Assembly: GCA_902167325.1 (NCBI GenBank)
Contig: LR632930.1
Coordinates: forward strand, 4,340,001-4,404,000
Reading direction: 5' to 3'
Length of the DNA: 64,000 nucleotides
Source: Chitinophaga pinensis
GTDB taxonomy: Bacteria; Bacteroidota; Bacteroidia; Chitinophagales; Chitinophagaceae
Shown: piece by piece, positions 17,294 through 25,404 of the stretch
How positions within the stretch are numbered: the stretch's first letter is position 1
Layout: each line of letters starts with the position of its first letter
Position numbers and translations under genes: made by a program
The notes under the pieces: model-generated
What the model was told of the DNA's origin: nothing
Databases searched by the model: none
What the model saw: only the letters and a program-made list of their open reading frames with translations

Positions 17294-17674
17294 TTATCTT
17301 ACAATCTTCTTTCTATCCGGTTCATCTTTCCATTGTTGCTCCAGTGTATAATGCGTTAAATCAGCAGATGGGTATATATCTCCATAAGACCAGATCTCCA
17401 GGTAATCAATCAGGCCGTCATTTATTACAAGGGATGCTTCGGCTGCGATATCAATTTCATCTGATTTTATCAATACTCCATTTAGTCTAATATGTTGGTT
17501 GTCTTGCTTATAATTTAGCCCTTGTTCTTCATGTTTGAAGTTTACGAAAACGCCTGAATTGGTGTAGTCAAAGGTTTCGTCCTTTATATATTCTACCTGC
17601 TGACTTAATAAGGCATACTCATCATCGTCTAACAATAGCGTAAGAATATCGCGGATGTATTGTGATTGCACCAT
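17294..17674 (-). CDS. Unknown protein paired with an XRE regulator
   Basis: 126 residues, acidic, soluble. Residues 1-30 form a helix (YIRDILTLLLDDDEYALLSQQVEYI), then strands (YTNSGVFVNFKH, HIRLNGVLIKS) and a conserved-looking end (LVINDGLIDYLEIWSYGDIYP). I do not recognise a family; the size and acid character resemble small immunity proteins. It starts 4 bp after the XRE gene stop, so the pair is one operon, a layout seen in regulator/toxin or regulator/immunity pairs. The paralogue at 14604-14945 is truncated. Confidence 0.6.
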   Translation of the reverse strand: MVQSQYIRDILTLLLDDDEYALLSQQVEYIKDETFDYTNSGVFVNFKHEEQGLNYKQDNQHIRLNGVLIKSDEIDIAAEASLVINDGLIDYLEIWSYGDIYPSADLTHYTLEQQWKDEPDRKKIVR

Positions 17675-17678
17675 TAGT

Positions 17679-18017
17679 TTAACCCATTAGTGCGTTGATG
17701 CGCTGCTTAATGAGGAATGCATCGATGACCGCGAAAACATGTGCTCTATCTGCATCTGGCAGCGTCTCGACCTGTTGCAGCTTCTGGTTGATCCCTGCGG
17801 GTGTGGTTGCTTCCGGTGGCTCGTGACCCAGGACAAGGTAGTCGAGAGAGATATCGAGGGCTTTGGCGAATTTGGCGGCGGTTTCGATGGAGGGAACGAT
17901 GGCATCGCGTTCGTAACGACTTACCAGATCGGGGACCATCCCAACGTGTTTCCCAATTTCTTTTTGGGTCATATTTCTCTTTTTCCGCACAATGGATAAG
18001 CGTTGTCCAAATGACAT
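17679..18017 (-). CDS. XRE-family helix-turn-helix regulator
   Basis: 112 residues. Residues 4-62 are a Cro/CI-type HTH (RLSIVRKKRNMTQKEIGKHVGMVPDLVSRYERDAIVPSIETAAKFAKALDISLDYLV). The C-terminal 45 residues form a helical tail. It is divergent from the SymE-like gene, with a 190-bp AT-rich spacer that contains three CTTATAG boxes, good candidates for its own operator. The DNA-binding core of this gene is what copy A of the module has lost. Confidence 0.9.
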   Translation of the reverse strand: MSFGQRLSIVRKKRNMTQKEIGKHVGMVPDLVSRYERDAIVPSIETAAKFAKALDISLDYLVLGHEPPEATTPAGINQKLQQVETLPDADRAHVFAVIDAFLIKQRINALMG

Positions 18018-18075
18018 AATCTTTGGTTTAGAGTTTTAAGATAAGCGAATATCCTAAAAGGCGGCCGTAATACCA

Positions 18076-18156
18076 CTATAAGATATATAATAATACTTAT
18101 AGGTACATTTTCTATACATTAAAATATACTTAAACGCTTATAATAGTACCTTATAG
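18076..18156. promoter_or_regulatory. Candidate XRE operator boxes
   Basis: In the spacer between the divergent XRE and SymE-like genes, CTATAAG (18076-18082) and CTTATAG (18096-18102) form a perfect 7-bp inverted repeat, and a further CTTATAG lies at 18150-18156. The first pair is about 60 bp from the XRE start and the last about 55 bp from the SymE-like start. The assignment to the XRE protein is inference from position. Confidence 0.4.
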
Positions 18157-18209
18157 TTATTTTCAGCAACACACTTATCGGTATATTTATATACTTAAAT
18201 GTTCTAGTT

Positions 18210-18467
18210 ATGAAAAATGAGAAAACTATTGCAAAGCTTTACCCCACACGCCACCTTACTGTTTCCCGGAAGCCCGGATCTATTGATACCACCTCGCTAA
18301 TGCTAGCCGGCAGATGGCTGGAAGAAGCGGGGTTTGAGATGGGCGCAATTGTTCGTCTTGAGGTTTGGAAGGATAGAATTGTTATTTGTAAAACGGATCA
18401 GGTGTGGGTTGAGGAAGAAAGAGTGATAACGAGGCGGAAGAGGGTACATAAACTTAGTAAGGGATAA
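18210..18467 (+). CDS. SymE-like toxin family protein
   Basis: 85 residues. The core LMLAGRWLEEAGFEMGAIVRLEVWKDRIVI matches the SymE_toxin / AbrB-like strand-helix pattern (L-G-WL-EAGF--G--V-V-V--G-IVI). SymE in E. coli is an SOS-induced RNA-cleaving toxin silenced by an antisense RNA. Many Bacteroidota homologues are encoded alone and their activity is untested. The 25-residue basic C-terminus (RVITRRKRVHKLSKG) could bind nucleic acid. Any antisense RNA antitoxin would overlap this start and cannot be seen by eye. Confidence 0.75.
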   Translation: MKNEKTIAKLYPTRHLTVSRKPGSIDTTSLMLAGRWLEEAGFEMGAIVRLEVWKDRIVICKTDQVWVEEERVITRRKRVHKLSKG

Positions 18468-18589
18468 ATAACATACTCGTTGGTGAAAGAGACTTGCCTG
18501 ATGGAATTATTTGATTTGGCAGAGGATGAAACAGTTGTCTGATTCAGAAAAATATGTAGATTACATGATACCCCAATTATCATTTAATT

Positions 18590-18772
18590 ATGAGAATTGT
18601 TATTATCATTGGAGATATAAGAAACGGTAAGTCTACACTAATTTTCCTATCATTACTCATGACGGTAACGGTTACACATAATCAGGTTAGCCTAACAACC
18701 AGCAATAAAAGCTCGCACTTTCAAATAGAGACTTTACAAGGCATTACGAAGATAAAACGTGCTCCCAGCTGA
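18590..18772 (+). CDS. Short open frame, doubtful
   Basis: 60 codons (MRIVIIIGDIRNGKSTLIFL). GDIRNGKST looks like a degenerate P-loop, but the frame ends after 60 residues and no downstream continuation is visible in another frame. It may be a fragment of a NTPase gene or chance. The surrounding 18468-18900 has no other gene; a hairpin terminator follows. Confidence 0.2.
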   Translation: MRIVIIIGDIRNGKSTLIFLSLLMTVTVTHNQVSLTTSNKSSHFQIETLQGITKIKRAPS

Positions 18773-18794
18773 ACCATAGAGATTTGAGAATATT

Positions 18795-18830
18795 AAGCCA
18801 TTTAGATCATCCGATTTAATTGGCTTTTTT
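18795..18830 (+). terminator. Probable intrinsic terminator upstream of the giant gene
   Basis: AAGCCATTTA pairs with TTTAATTGGCTT (one bulge) and is followed by TTTTTATT. It insulates the large downstream gene from the SymE-like transcript. Confidence 0.55.
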
Positions 18831-18910
18831 ATTCTGGATTTTACTTGTTTAATCTCTTGCCGGATATAGTAATTTTTCCAAACCTCAAACGTCATATTTC
18901 AAATATCTGC

Positions 18911-19009
18911 CCCAAACACCAAAACCTCAAACACCAAAACTCAAACACCAAAACTCAAACACCGAACACCAAAACTCAAACACCGAACACCAAACACCAA
19001 ACACCAAAT
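18911..19009 (+). repeat. Heptanucleotide tandem array directly before the giant gene
   Basis: Fourteen units of 7 bp (one of 8) run without break: CCCAAAC, ACCAAAA, CCTCAAAC, then ACCAAAA and CTCAAAC alternating, with ACCGAAC, ACCAAAC and ACCAAAT at the end. The last unit ends 4 bp before the ATG at 19014, so the array occupies the whole 5' leader position and replaces a ribosome-binding site. It contains no G except in two ACCGAAC units, so the leader would be unstructured, which suits Bacteroidota initiation. Repeat-number change would alter promoter-to-start spacing, not the reading frame. Confidence 0.85.
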
Positions 19010-19013
19010 TTTT

Positions 19014-22000
19014 ATGCGAAGTACTATTGAAAAATTAGGTTCGACAACGAACCTGCTATGCGGCTATAACCCCAATTGGCTGTCTAAAGGCGTGGGTAAT
19101 GATGCATTGTTTATGCTGCCTGCCGTATCAACGAATTTTAAGAGCGCAAGACTCGGGGTTGAAAAGGGGCAGTGGAGTTTTCCATTTGTATCCCTGCACG
19201 ACCACGGAGAATCGCTAATGGACACATTGCTACCTTACAAAGTATGCAACCCATCGGATGGCTCCAAAGAGGCAACCATGCCTGCAGGAGCATTATTATT
19301 AGGTAATAAAGACCGGGAAACAGCATTGGAGATCCTTTCCAATACATTAGGGGTAGACTTAACTAAACCTAATACCGGATATGCTTTGGTACAGCTGAAA
19401 CGTATCGATGGAAAAGAGGTGCATCCAGGAGTGCAATCCGGGATTCTAGTCCATCCAAATCCTGTCAATATTCCTGAGGAACTGGGAATAACAGATGATT
19501 TTACCAGGGCGGCTGCAAGCCTGAAGCGAATGAAAATAAGAGGTGCCGCGTTTTCATCCGATGAAGTAACAAAAGCAGATGCGGAGGAGTATCTCCACCT
19601 TTTTGCCAGGAATGGAACCCACTTTATTTCAACGTTGACATTGGGAGATGTGATTTTTCAAGTGTACGCGATTGAAGGCAGCCAGTTTAAGCGGGTAAAA
19701 GAAAGATATGCAAAGAATCCGGGAAATCTATCAGGAGTGACTGCCGTGACATTCAGGCAATTCACGAGCGAATTTCAGTCGGGTAATTACGGCTATGTTA
19801 CGCAGTATGGTAAAATTTTGAGTTTTAGTCAAAGTAAAAAACTCACAGAAACCCTGGCAAAGGGAGACTGGAAGGAAACAATTTATGCGGAAGCAGACAG
19901 TATTTTCAGTGTTTTTGAGAATGGTCGCCCGTTAAACTTAAATAAACTAAATACTGGCTTTACTGACCAGACAGAAGTAGTCAAAGAATTAACTTCGCTG
20001 ACGCTGTTAGTTGAATATAGTCGCAGGCAGATATGGAGGCGGGTTTTCGCGGCAGCAGCTGTACAAATTTATAAATCAGCCATTCAACCGCATTTTGACA
20101 ACTACTCTAAATATGATCCAAAAGCCTTACAGCAGGAGAACGAGCTCCCCGGCTTTCTAACTAATATCGCCACTCCAACTATCAATGCCTACAGACCAGG
20201 ATTAGATCTTTCCACTTTAACTTTTGTAGCCGAAGAACAGGTTAAAAGCTTTACACTTTATAGTAATCTGATAAGTAATAATACCAGTAGCAATATTTCT
20301 ATACCGGGTACAGATGTATTGATTTGTGGTCAGGTGTATGCATTGGAAACGGATACCTATACCACAACAATACAGCTTTCTAATAATGGGTGGAAATCAT
20401 TCGCATTATATGCACAGCAATTCTATGGCGGACTACTCGTTCAGAATGCTGCAAATACCGAGCATTTTACAATTGTTGATGGATTGCGTTATCAAACTAC
20501 CAACGGAGCGAATGGGCGTTTTTATGTGAAGATCGATCAGGATTGCAGAAAGGCACCTGAGGAAACTAAACTAACTCGTTTAAGGCAGAACTTACAATTC
20601 AATTATGCTTTTTCATCTGCCAAACTTACCGCTATTGCCAGAAATAATCCTGTCAGGAATTTATTGCGTGAAAGCCTGTTATGGATTTGCGCGATCATAC
20701 CGGAAAATATCAAGGATAAAGAAATGCTGGAGTTAAGGGTTCGGGCGCTGGATTTTGCACATGTCGATAATGGCAATGCATTAGGTAGCTTTGTACCTGT
20801 CTTACCAGCTAAAGACTATGAAAACCAGGTCGGCAAAATTTTAGATTACATTGCTGAAATTGACAAAACTATTGATAGTTATCATCAGCAAATTTCGGCC
20901 AGGAAAACGCAGGAGCTAATCATTGATGTTGCCAATAAACTGAATGAGAACATCGTATCATCAGGGAAACTCCTGGCAGGTTACATTGATGCCAGTATTA
21001 GCCAACAGCAAGCCCTTTCCCGCTATTATGATGCCATTATCAAGCAAAAAAAAGAGGAGAAAAAAAATCAGCTGGAATTCATTAATGAACTTGATGCACA
21101 ATTAATTTATCAACAGAATAAGGTCAATAATGCGGTTGGCGATTTCAGGACTGCTTTAGAAGGCTTGCAAGTAAAGGAGGCCGTAAAATTCGGGATGTTG
21201 GTAGCGGAAGATCTATTCAGCCTCAGGTCTATGATTTCAATTCCCACTGAAGCACCTGATGGTATAATGGCACTAGCCGTATTGGCAGAACGGATTCAAA
21301 GGCTGCTTAATATTGTAAAGAAAGCGGTGGAGATTTATGATAATGTGAAGGAGGGGATTGGTAGTCTTAATGACATGCAAAAAACCTTTGATGGCCTCTC
21401 TGATATCATTTCGGCTAATCTCGAATGGGATCAGTTGAGTGTTAAATTAGAGGGCGTTTTGTCCAGTGCGCCTATAGATCCGGGTGTTGATGAAAAGAAG
21501 GGGGCATTACTCGCTGAATTTGCGGTTCTGGTTCTAAAAGGAGAAGCACACACCACAGCGCAGGCCAATTATCATCAGATTGCGCGGGAAATTTACGATC
21601 AGCAACAGCAGAAGAAGCAGATCGATGATCATGTACAGATGATGGAAAAACTGAATAAAAACCTTAATCCCGCAAGTATCGGAAGCCTGGATAAAGCAAA
21701 TATTGATTTAGCAGGGCTTACCGGTAGTCTGTCCATGATTCGTTCACAAATGCTGGGCATACTTTCCAAATCCTTTACCCTTCAGGATCAGGCGCTTCAA
21801 TACACCTTCCTGCAACCACCAACAGTAATTAATTCTTTTGATACGTTCGGTATATATCAGGCTATATCCCTTCAGAATGATAATACCATAGCGGCCAAAG
21901 AAGAGTGGAGTAAATACCAGGCGGCCACCACAACCCCTATTGCAATAGAAGTAGAGGTGCCGGTTGCAGACCTTAGAAATGGGAAGAGTTATCGATTTTC

Positions 22001-24053
22001 CATCACTCCGGAGAAGGATTTTTATAAATACGTAAATACCCGTGTAATGGCTGTAGTAGCAAAGATTGATGGGATCCAAAGTACTACTAGTGGCAATTAC
22101 CTGTTGGAATTAAAGTATGGGGGGCGTCCTTTCTATGATCGTAATTATGACCGTACCCTTATGACATTTAACACCATAAGCCGGACACGTATTTACGAGT
22201 ATGAGGTTCAGGATAATAAGCCTTTATTTAGTGACAAGGGAGATAGTTGGTCAAAAGATGTAAATCCAATCACACCATTTTCGACCTGGTATATTTCGCT
22301 TCCTGAAGGCGGAACAAATAAAGAGCTTAGGTTCATTGGTTTAAAGGCTAAATTTACCTTAACCTTTGTGCTGGAGGCGCGAATTCATGAGGCAAGTGCC
22401 CGCTTGACGGATAGTCTTTATGAGCGACAATTGCGGTCAGCTGGTGCAAAATCTTCTATTACGGAGCTGCTTTCAGAGATGCACGGGAAAACGGTACTTA
22501 ATGGTTGGGATGTAGTTTTTAGTATGAGTTTAGCAAAAATCAATGCCGTACTCAAGGCCCAATTCGAAGAACTCAAAAATAACCCAACCTTCAAAAACGA
22601 AATAGACGTAGAGCCGGCAACAAAATCGGGGACAGAAAGTAAAGGAAAGATTACTGTATTTACGTTGAAGAGGTTTACTATGAAGTATAGTTATCCCAAA
22701 TTACAATTTCTTACAAATAGTGAGAGAGCCTGTGAACTGGAAATGCAAATTGAATCAGGCTCTGTGACTGAGGGATTTAGACGCATAGGTGAAAATACTC
22801 CTGAAATCCGAAAAATATTAAAGAATCGAGCAGAAGAGGAAGATCTTTCCGAAAAGGATATAAAGGAAATAGATGGTGGAAAGTATTTACAACTGGACAT
22901 TTATAACGATAAGATGTCAATAGCAAACTCGAAATTGATTACTTTCATTAATCTTGAAGCAGTGAAAGGATTGGTAAATAGTGATAAAAACATCATAATG
23001 AGTGTTGTTTTGGATATGAGTAAGGGAACCTTTGAGCCCAAAAACATGAATATAGTAATGAATCCTGACGATCTCTTTACGTTTAGTGATTCGGTAAATT
23101 CCTACTTTAAGTCGAATTCCGTTTATTTTATCCTCAACTCTCTGGACCTGACAGGCATATCAACGTTGCCGGATTTAAGACCTCATCAATTCCTATTAAA
23201 GGTTTTTACAAAGGGAACCGAAAATGCAATGCTAAGGTTATTTATTCAAACAAATTATCGATCTGTAGAAAGTGCCGGCCAGGCAAGCTTAAACATCCTT
23301 CACGATGGAATACCTTCAGATTCGGAATGCAGCCTGATGATTAGCAGCAAGCTTTTCTTTAATAGTCTGCTCCCTGGCAGCATTGTTAACGGCTGGAGAA
23401 TACAAGGTGTAGATCATGGAAAGGGCAAAGCCTGGAGCGCGAAATTCATGCAGGCATCCGTTACCGCTGCAATTAGCTTAAAAGCGCTCGACCGTCAAAT
23501 CTTATCAGGATCGAACCCAACCACAAGGATAAATTATAGATATTGGCCGGACAAATCTGACACCAATTGGTTGCTGACAGATATGACAATAACCCCATCA
23601 CAAATAGGACAAATGGAGATGAGCTATGAAGGAAAAAGCACTTTTGCTTATGTCGAAAATGTCGAGGACTGTACCTACACATGTCGAACTTCCGAGAAGA
23701 AGCTCAGTACTGATGTGAATCTGAAAGTCAATGCAAAATTACCTGTTGAAATTACCGGATCTGGCCGGGATCAAGGGATACAAGTTAATAAAAATAATAT
23801 GGCTGTTGTATTGGACGCAAAAACTTCAGGTGGGGGGCCCTGTGGTGGTGATAATCTGGAGAGTAGAGTGAATGCAGAACTACAGAAGAAAGTGCCGGAC
23901 CGGATATCAGAAAAAATCAACGTTAAATTTGACAGTATTTCTGTTTTTGCGTTAAAAAACCTCCTGTTTCCATCTAACAATTATATTAATCTCAAGGAAG
24001 TTTATGTTCCCGGTGATTTACTTATTGTTGGGAAATTTATCACGCAGAAATAA
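19014..24053 (+). CDS. Giant putative pore-forming protein: MACPF-like N-terminus, helical middle, TULIP/P47-like C-terminus
   Basis: 1679 residues, no signal peptide, visibly AT-richer than the core genes around the island. Residues 1-350 look like a MACPF/CDC domain: FARNGTHFISTLTLGD at 197-212 fits the membrane-attack signature (Y/F-G-T-H-F/Y-x6-G-G, second Gly replaced by Asp). Residues about 400-520 are beta-rich. Residues 600-920 are helical with coiled-coil stretches (QISARKTQELIIDVANKLNE, IIKQKKEEKKNQLEFINELD). Residues 930-1125 are beta-rich and include NPITPFSTWYISLPEGG, reminiscent of insecticidal Tc-toxin subunits. Residues 1150-1679 resemble clostridial P47/OrfX TULIP proteins: NGWDVVFSMSLAKINAVL at 1163-1180, a second lobe from about 1440, and the ending LLFPSNNYINLKEVYVPGDL. 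The combination would be a lipid-targeted pore-former or toxin. It is monocistronic, with the heptamer array before and a terminator after. Domain calls are by eye: MACPF and P47 moderate, Tc link weak. Confidence 0.65.
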   Translation: MRSTIEKLGSTTNLLCGYNPNWLSKGVGNDALFMLPAVSTNFKSARLGVEKGQWSFPFVSLHDHGESLMDTLLPYKVCNPSDGSKEATMPAGALLLGNKDRETALEILSNTLGVDLTKPNTGYALVQLKRIDGKEVHPGVQSGILVHPNPVNIPEELGITDDFTRAAASLKRMKIRGAAFSSDEVTKADAEEYLHLFARNGTHFISTLTLGDVIFQVYAIEGSQFKRVKERYAKNPGNLSGVTAVTFRQFTSEFQSGNYGYVTQYGKILSFSQSKKLTETLAKGDWKETIYAEADSIFSVFENGRPLNLNKLNTGFTDQTEVVKELTSLTLLVEYSRRQIWRRVFAAAAVQIYKSAIQPHFDNYSKYDPKALQQENELPGFLTNIATPTINAYRPGLDLSTLTFVAEEQVKSFTLYSNLISNNTSSNISIPGTDVLICGQVYALETDTYTTTIQLSNNGWKSFALYAQQFYGGLLVQNAANTEHFTIVDGLRYQTTNGANGRFYVKIDQDCRKAPEETKLTRLRQNLQFNYAFSSAKLTAIARNNPVRNLLRESLLWICAIIPENIKDKEMLELRVRALDFAHVDNGNALGSFVPVLPAKDYENQVGKILDYIAEIDKTIDSYHQQISARKTQELIIDVANKLNENIVSSGKLLAGYIDASISQQQALSRYYDAIIKQKKEEKKNQLEFINELDAQLIYQQNKVNNAVGDFRTALEGLQVKEAVKFGMLVAEDLFSLRSMISIPTEAPDGIMALAVLAERIQRLLNIVKKAVEIYDNVKEGIGSLNDMQKTFDGLSDIISANLEWDQLSVKLEGVLSSAPIDPGVDEKKGALLAEFAVLVLKGEAHTTAQANYHQIAREIYDQQQQKKQIDDHVQMMEKLNKNLNPASIGSLDKANIDLAGLTGSLSMIRSQMLGILSKSFTLQDQALQYTFLQPPTVINSFDTFGIYQAISLQNDNTIAAKEEWSKYQAATTTPIAIEVEVPVADLRNGKSYRFSITPEKDFYKYVNTRVMAVVAKIDGIQSTTSGNYLLELKYGGRPFYDRNYDRTLMTFNTISRTRIYEYEVQDNKPLFSDKGDSWSKDVNPITPFSTWYISLPEGGTNKELRFIGLKAKFTLTFVLEARIHEASARLTDSLYERQLRSAGAKSSITELLSEMHGKTVLNGWDVVFSMSLAKINAVLKAQFEELKNNPTFKNEIDVEPATKSGTESKGKITVFTLKRFTMKYSYPKLQFLTNSERACELEMQIESGSVTEGFRRIGENTPEIRKILKNRAEEEDLSEKDIKEIDGGKYLQLDIYNDKMSIANSKLITFINLEAVKGLVNSDKNIIMSVVLDMSKGTFEPKNMNIVMNPDDLFTFSDSVNSYFKSNSVYFILNSLDLTGISTLPDLRPHQFLLKVFTKGTENAMLRLFIQTNYRSVESAGQASLNILHDGIPSDSECSLMISSKLFFNSLLPGSIVNGWRIQGVDHGKGKAWSAKFMQASVTAAISLKALDRQILSGSNPTTRINYRYWPDKSDTNWLLTDMTITPSQIGQMEMSYEGKSTFAYVENVEDCTYTCRTSEKKLSTDVNLKVNAKLPVEITGSGRDQGIQVNKNNMAVVLDAKTSGGGPCGGDNLESRVNAELQKKVPDRISEKINVKFDSISVFALKNLLFPSNNYINLKEVYVPGDLLIVGKFITQK

Positions 24054-24063
24054 AAGTTGTATT

Positions 24064-24103
24064 ATCAAAGAAGCTGTCTCTTTTAAGAGATGGCTTCTTT
24101 GAT
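24064..24103 (+). terminator. Strong terminator after the giant gene
   Basis: ATCAAAGAAGC pairs perfectly with GCTTCTTTGAT, and the inner CTCTT/AAGAG arms also pair. It starts 10 bp after the stop codon. 24104-24389 beyond it holds only the composite att-like junction and AT-rich sequence. Confidence 0.85.
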
Positions 24104-24148
24104 GATTTCTTTGTCATGTCCTAAAAAAGTGATGCAAAAGAAAGTTTA

Positions 24149-24298
24149 ATCCGTGCTACTGCACGTATACAAACAAAAAAAGGAGCGATTACTCGCTCCT
24201 TTGTGATTCCGCCGGGATCTTTAAAATCTCAGCGAAACCCATGCCAGTAGGCCTTTTAGATATTCTTATCTCCGATAGGTCCCCGAAAAGGTCCCCTA
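24149..24298. repeat. Site B: composite att-like junction with tRNA 3'-end remnant
   Basis: The left part (24149-24217) aligns without gaps to 34023-34091 beside tRNA-Lys at a constant offset of 9874 bp. It includes a minus-strand terminator hairpin (GGAGCGA/TCGCTCC, 24182-24199) followed by TGATTCCGCCGGGAT, which on the minus strand reads like the 3' end of a tRNA. The right part (24202-24298) aligns to site A at 10079-10175. One junction thus joins the sequence found at both outer borders, as expected between two islands inserted in tandem at a tRNA 3' end. Confidence 0.7.
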
Positions 24299-24389
24299 GC
24301 CGGGTGAATGATTTCGAACAATTTTAAAAAAAGAACATTTTATTCTTCTGTACAAATTAAAACAAATTATTGGAGTTCAACTATTTGAA

Positions 24390-25247
24390 TTATCTGCCAG
24401 CAAGATATGTATCTGCCTTCTGGAAGCCCAAATCGGTTATTTCATAAACAGCCGAAGGAGTATAAGCCGTCTTTCTAATCAGTTGCCTGATGTACCCTCC
24501 ACTCTTTAAATATTCAACCGCTCCCCGCCACTTTGCCGTATAGCGCGCTGAAGTGTCGGTAACGAACTGCTTATTATTAACTGTTATGGATAATCCCTGT
24601 TTAGATTCGCTTTCCATTATTCTTCCATCTTTAGAGTGAGCTGCTGCCAGAAGTAGCTCTTTCGCTTCTTCTGTCAATAATACTTGTTTTGCGGCAGTAT
24701 AGACCGTTGCCTGTACATTCTCCACCACGCCATCACTCATTAGAAAAGCAGGGTCATTAAGCTTTTGAGTTAGATGCGCTCTAAATTGGTCCTCAAAATC
24801 AAACGGAGTGTTATATGACCAGCATAAGTTTGATTTAAATGCTTCCTTTTTATATGCCTCTAATGCCTCGAACTGATTTCTAACATGTTTTTGGGGCAAA
24901 TCGGCGGAGGAAAAGTATAGCATTGCCGGCTTACCCTTACTTACATGCGTTTCCAGTTCCTCAACTGTTCCGCTAATTGCTTTGCCAGTATCAGATCCTA
25001 CACGCGACCAGAAAATTCCAACTACGAGATCTGCATGTTGTAATAATTGGTCGTTAATTATCTCCTGCGCGCTGTCACCAGATGCAGGTATAGAATTATC
25101 CTCCCATAATAATGGTAACAATACAATTTTCCGGTAACTGCTATGGTGGGTGTTCCATTCGTTAATTAAGTTCCGGGCAATCTCTCTTTCCTTTTGCACG
25201 TCTCCAGGTGACGCTATCATAACACGATAAACATTCGCTACATACAT
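24390..25247 (-). CDS. DUF4062/TIR-like protein with C-terminal winged-helix-like region
   Basis: 285 residues. The N-terminal 150 residues have the layout VYRVMIASPGDVQKEREIARNLINEWN, then PLLWEDNSIPASGD-AQEIINDQLLQHADLVVGIFWSRVGSDTG, SGTVEELETHVSKGKPAMLYFSS. This is a nucleotide-binding alpha/beta fold related to TIR and nucleoside-deoxyribosyltransferase domains, often labelled DUF4062. The conserved Glu pair in GTVEELE could be catalytic. The C-terminus (AVEYLKSGGYI...VYEITDLGFQKAD) resembles a winged helix. Proteins of this build are frequent in defence islands. It is the first gene inside the ars-bearing island, on the opposite strand, and no partner gene is adjacent. Confidence 0.6.
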   Translation of the reverse strand: MYVANVYRVMIASPGDVQKEREIARNLINEWNTHHSSYRKIVLLPLLWEDNSIPASGDSAQEIINDQLLQHADLVVGIFWSRVGSDTGKAISGTVEELETHVSKGKPAMLYFSSADLPQKHVRNQFEALEAYKKEAFKSNLCWSYNTPFDFEDQFRAHLTQKLNDPAFLMSDGVVENVQATVYTAAKQVLLTEEAKELLLAAAHSKDGRIMESESKQGLSITVNNKQFVTDTSARYTAKWRGAVEYLKSGGYIRQLIRKTAYTPSAVYEITDLGFQKADTYLAGR

Positions 25248-25404
25248 AAGTCAATTAATTATTTGTAGACATGACCATTTTAGGGTAACACTGAATCGAA
25301 CTTACGAAGAATAATAAAACTGTAAACGTCGCATTCTATATTATTATGAATCAATGTATTATATCATTTCTATCCCCCAATCGCAACAATCCCTAAATAT
25401 TTTT

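Larger units (their letters stand above)
17001..18030. repeat. Duplicated module, copy B (intact)
   Basis: Copy B begins at GTTAAGAACGAGTAATAC and carries the terminator, spacer, the 126-residue unknown gene and the complete XRE regulator with its upstream end. It is in direct orientation relative to copy A 2.7 kb away, with the TetR gene and the secreted small-protein gene between them. Recombination between copies would delete that interval. Confidence 0.85.

Noticed and set aside
18845-19030. 61-codon frame running through the heptamer array
   Set aside because: Its second half is only the translation of the repeat (Asn/Thr/Lys/Gln) and it overlaps the giant gene's start.
19014-24053. Tc-toxin A subunit as the main identity of the giant protein
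   Set aside because: Only the NPITPFSTWYISLPEGG segment and the helical middle recall TcA; length, missing TcB/TcC partners and the P47-like C-terminus speak against it.
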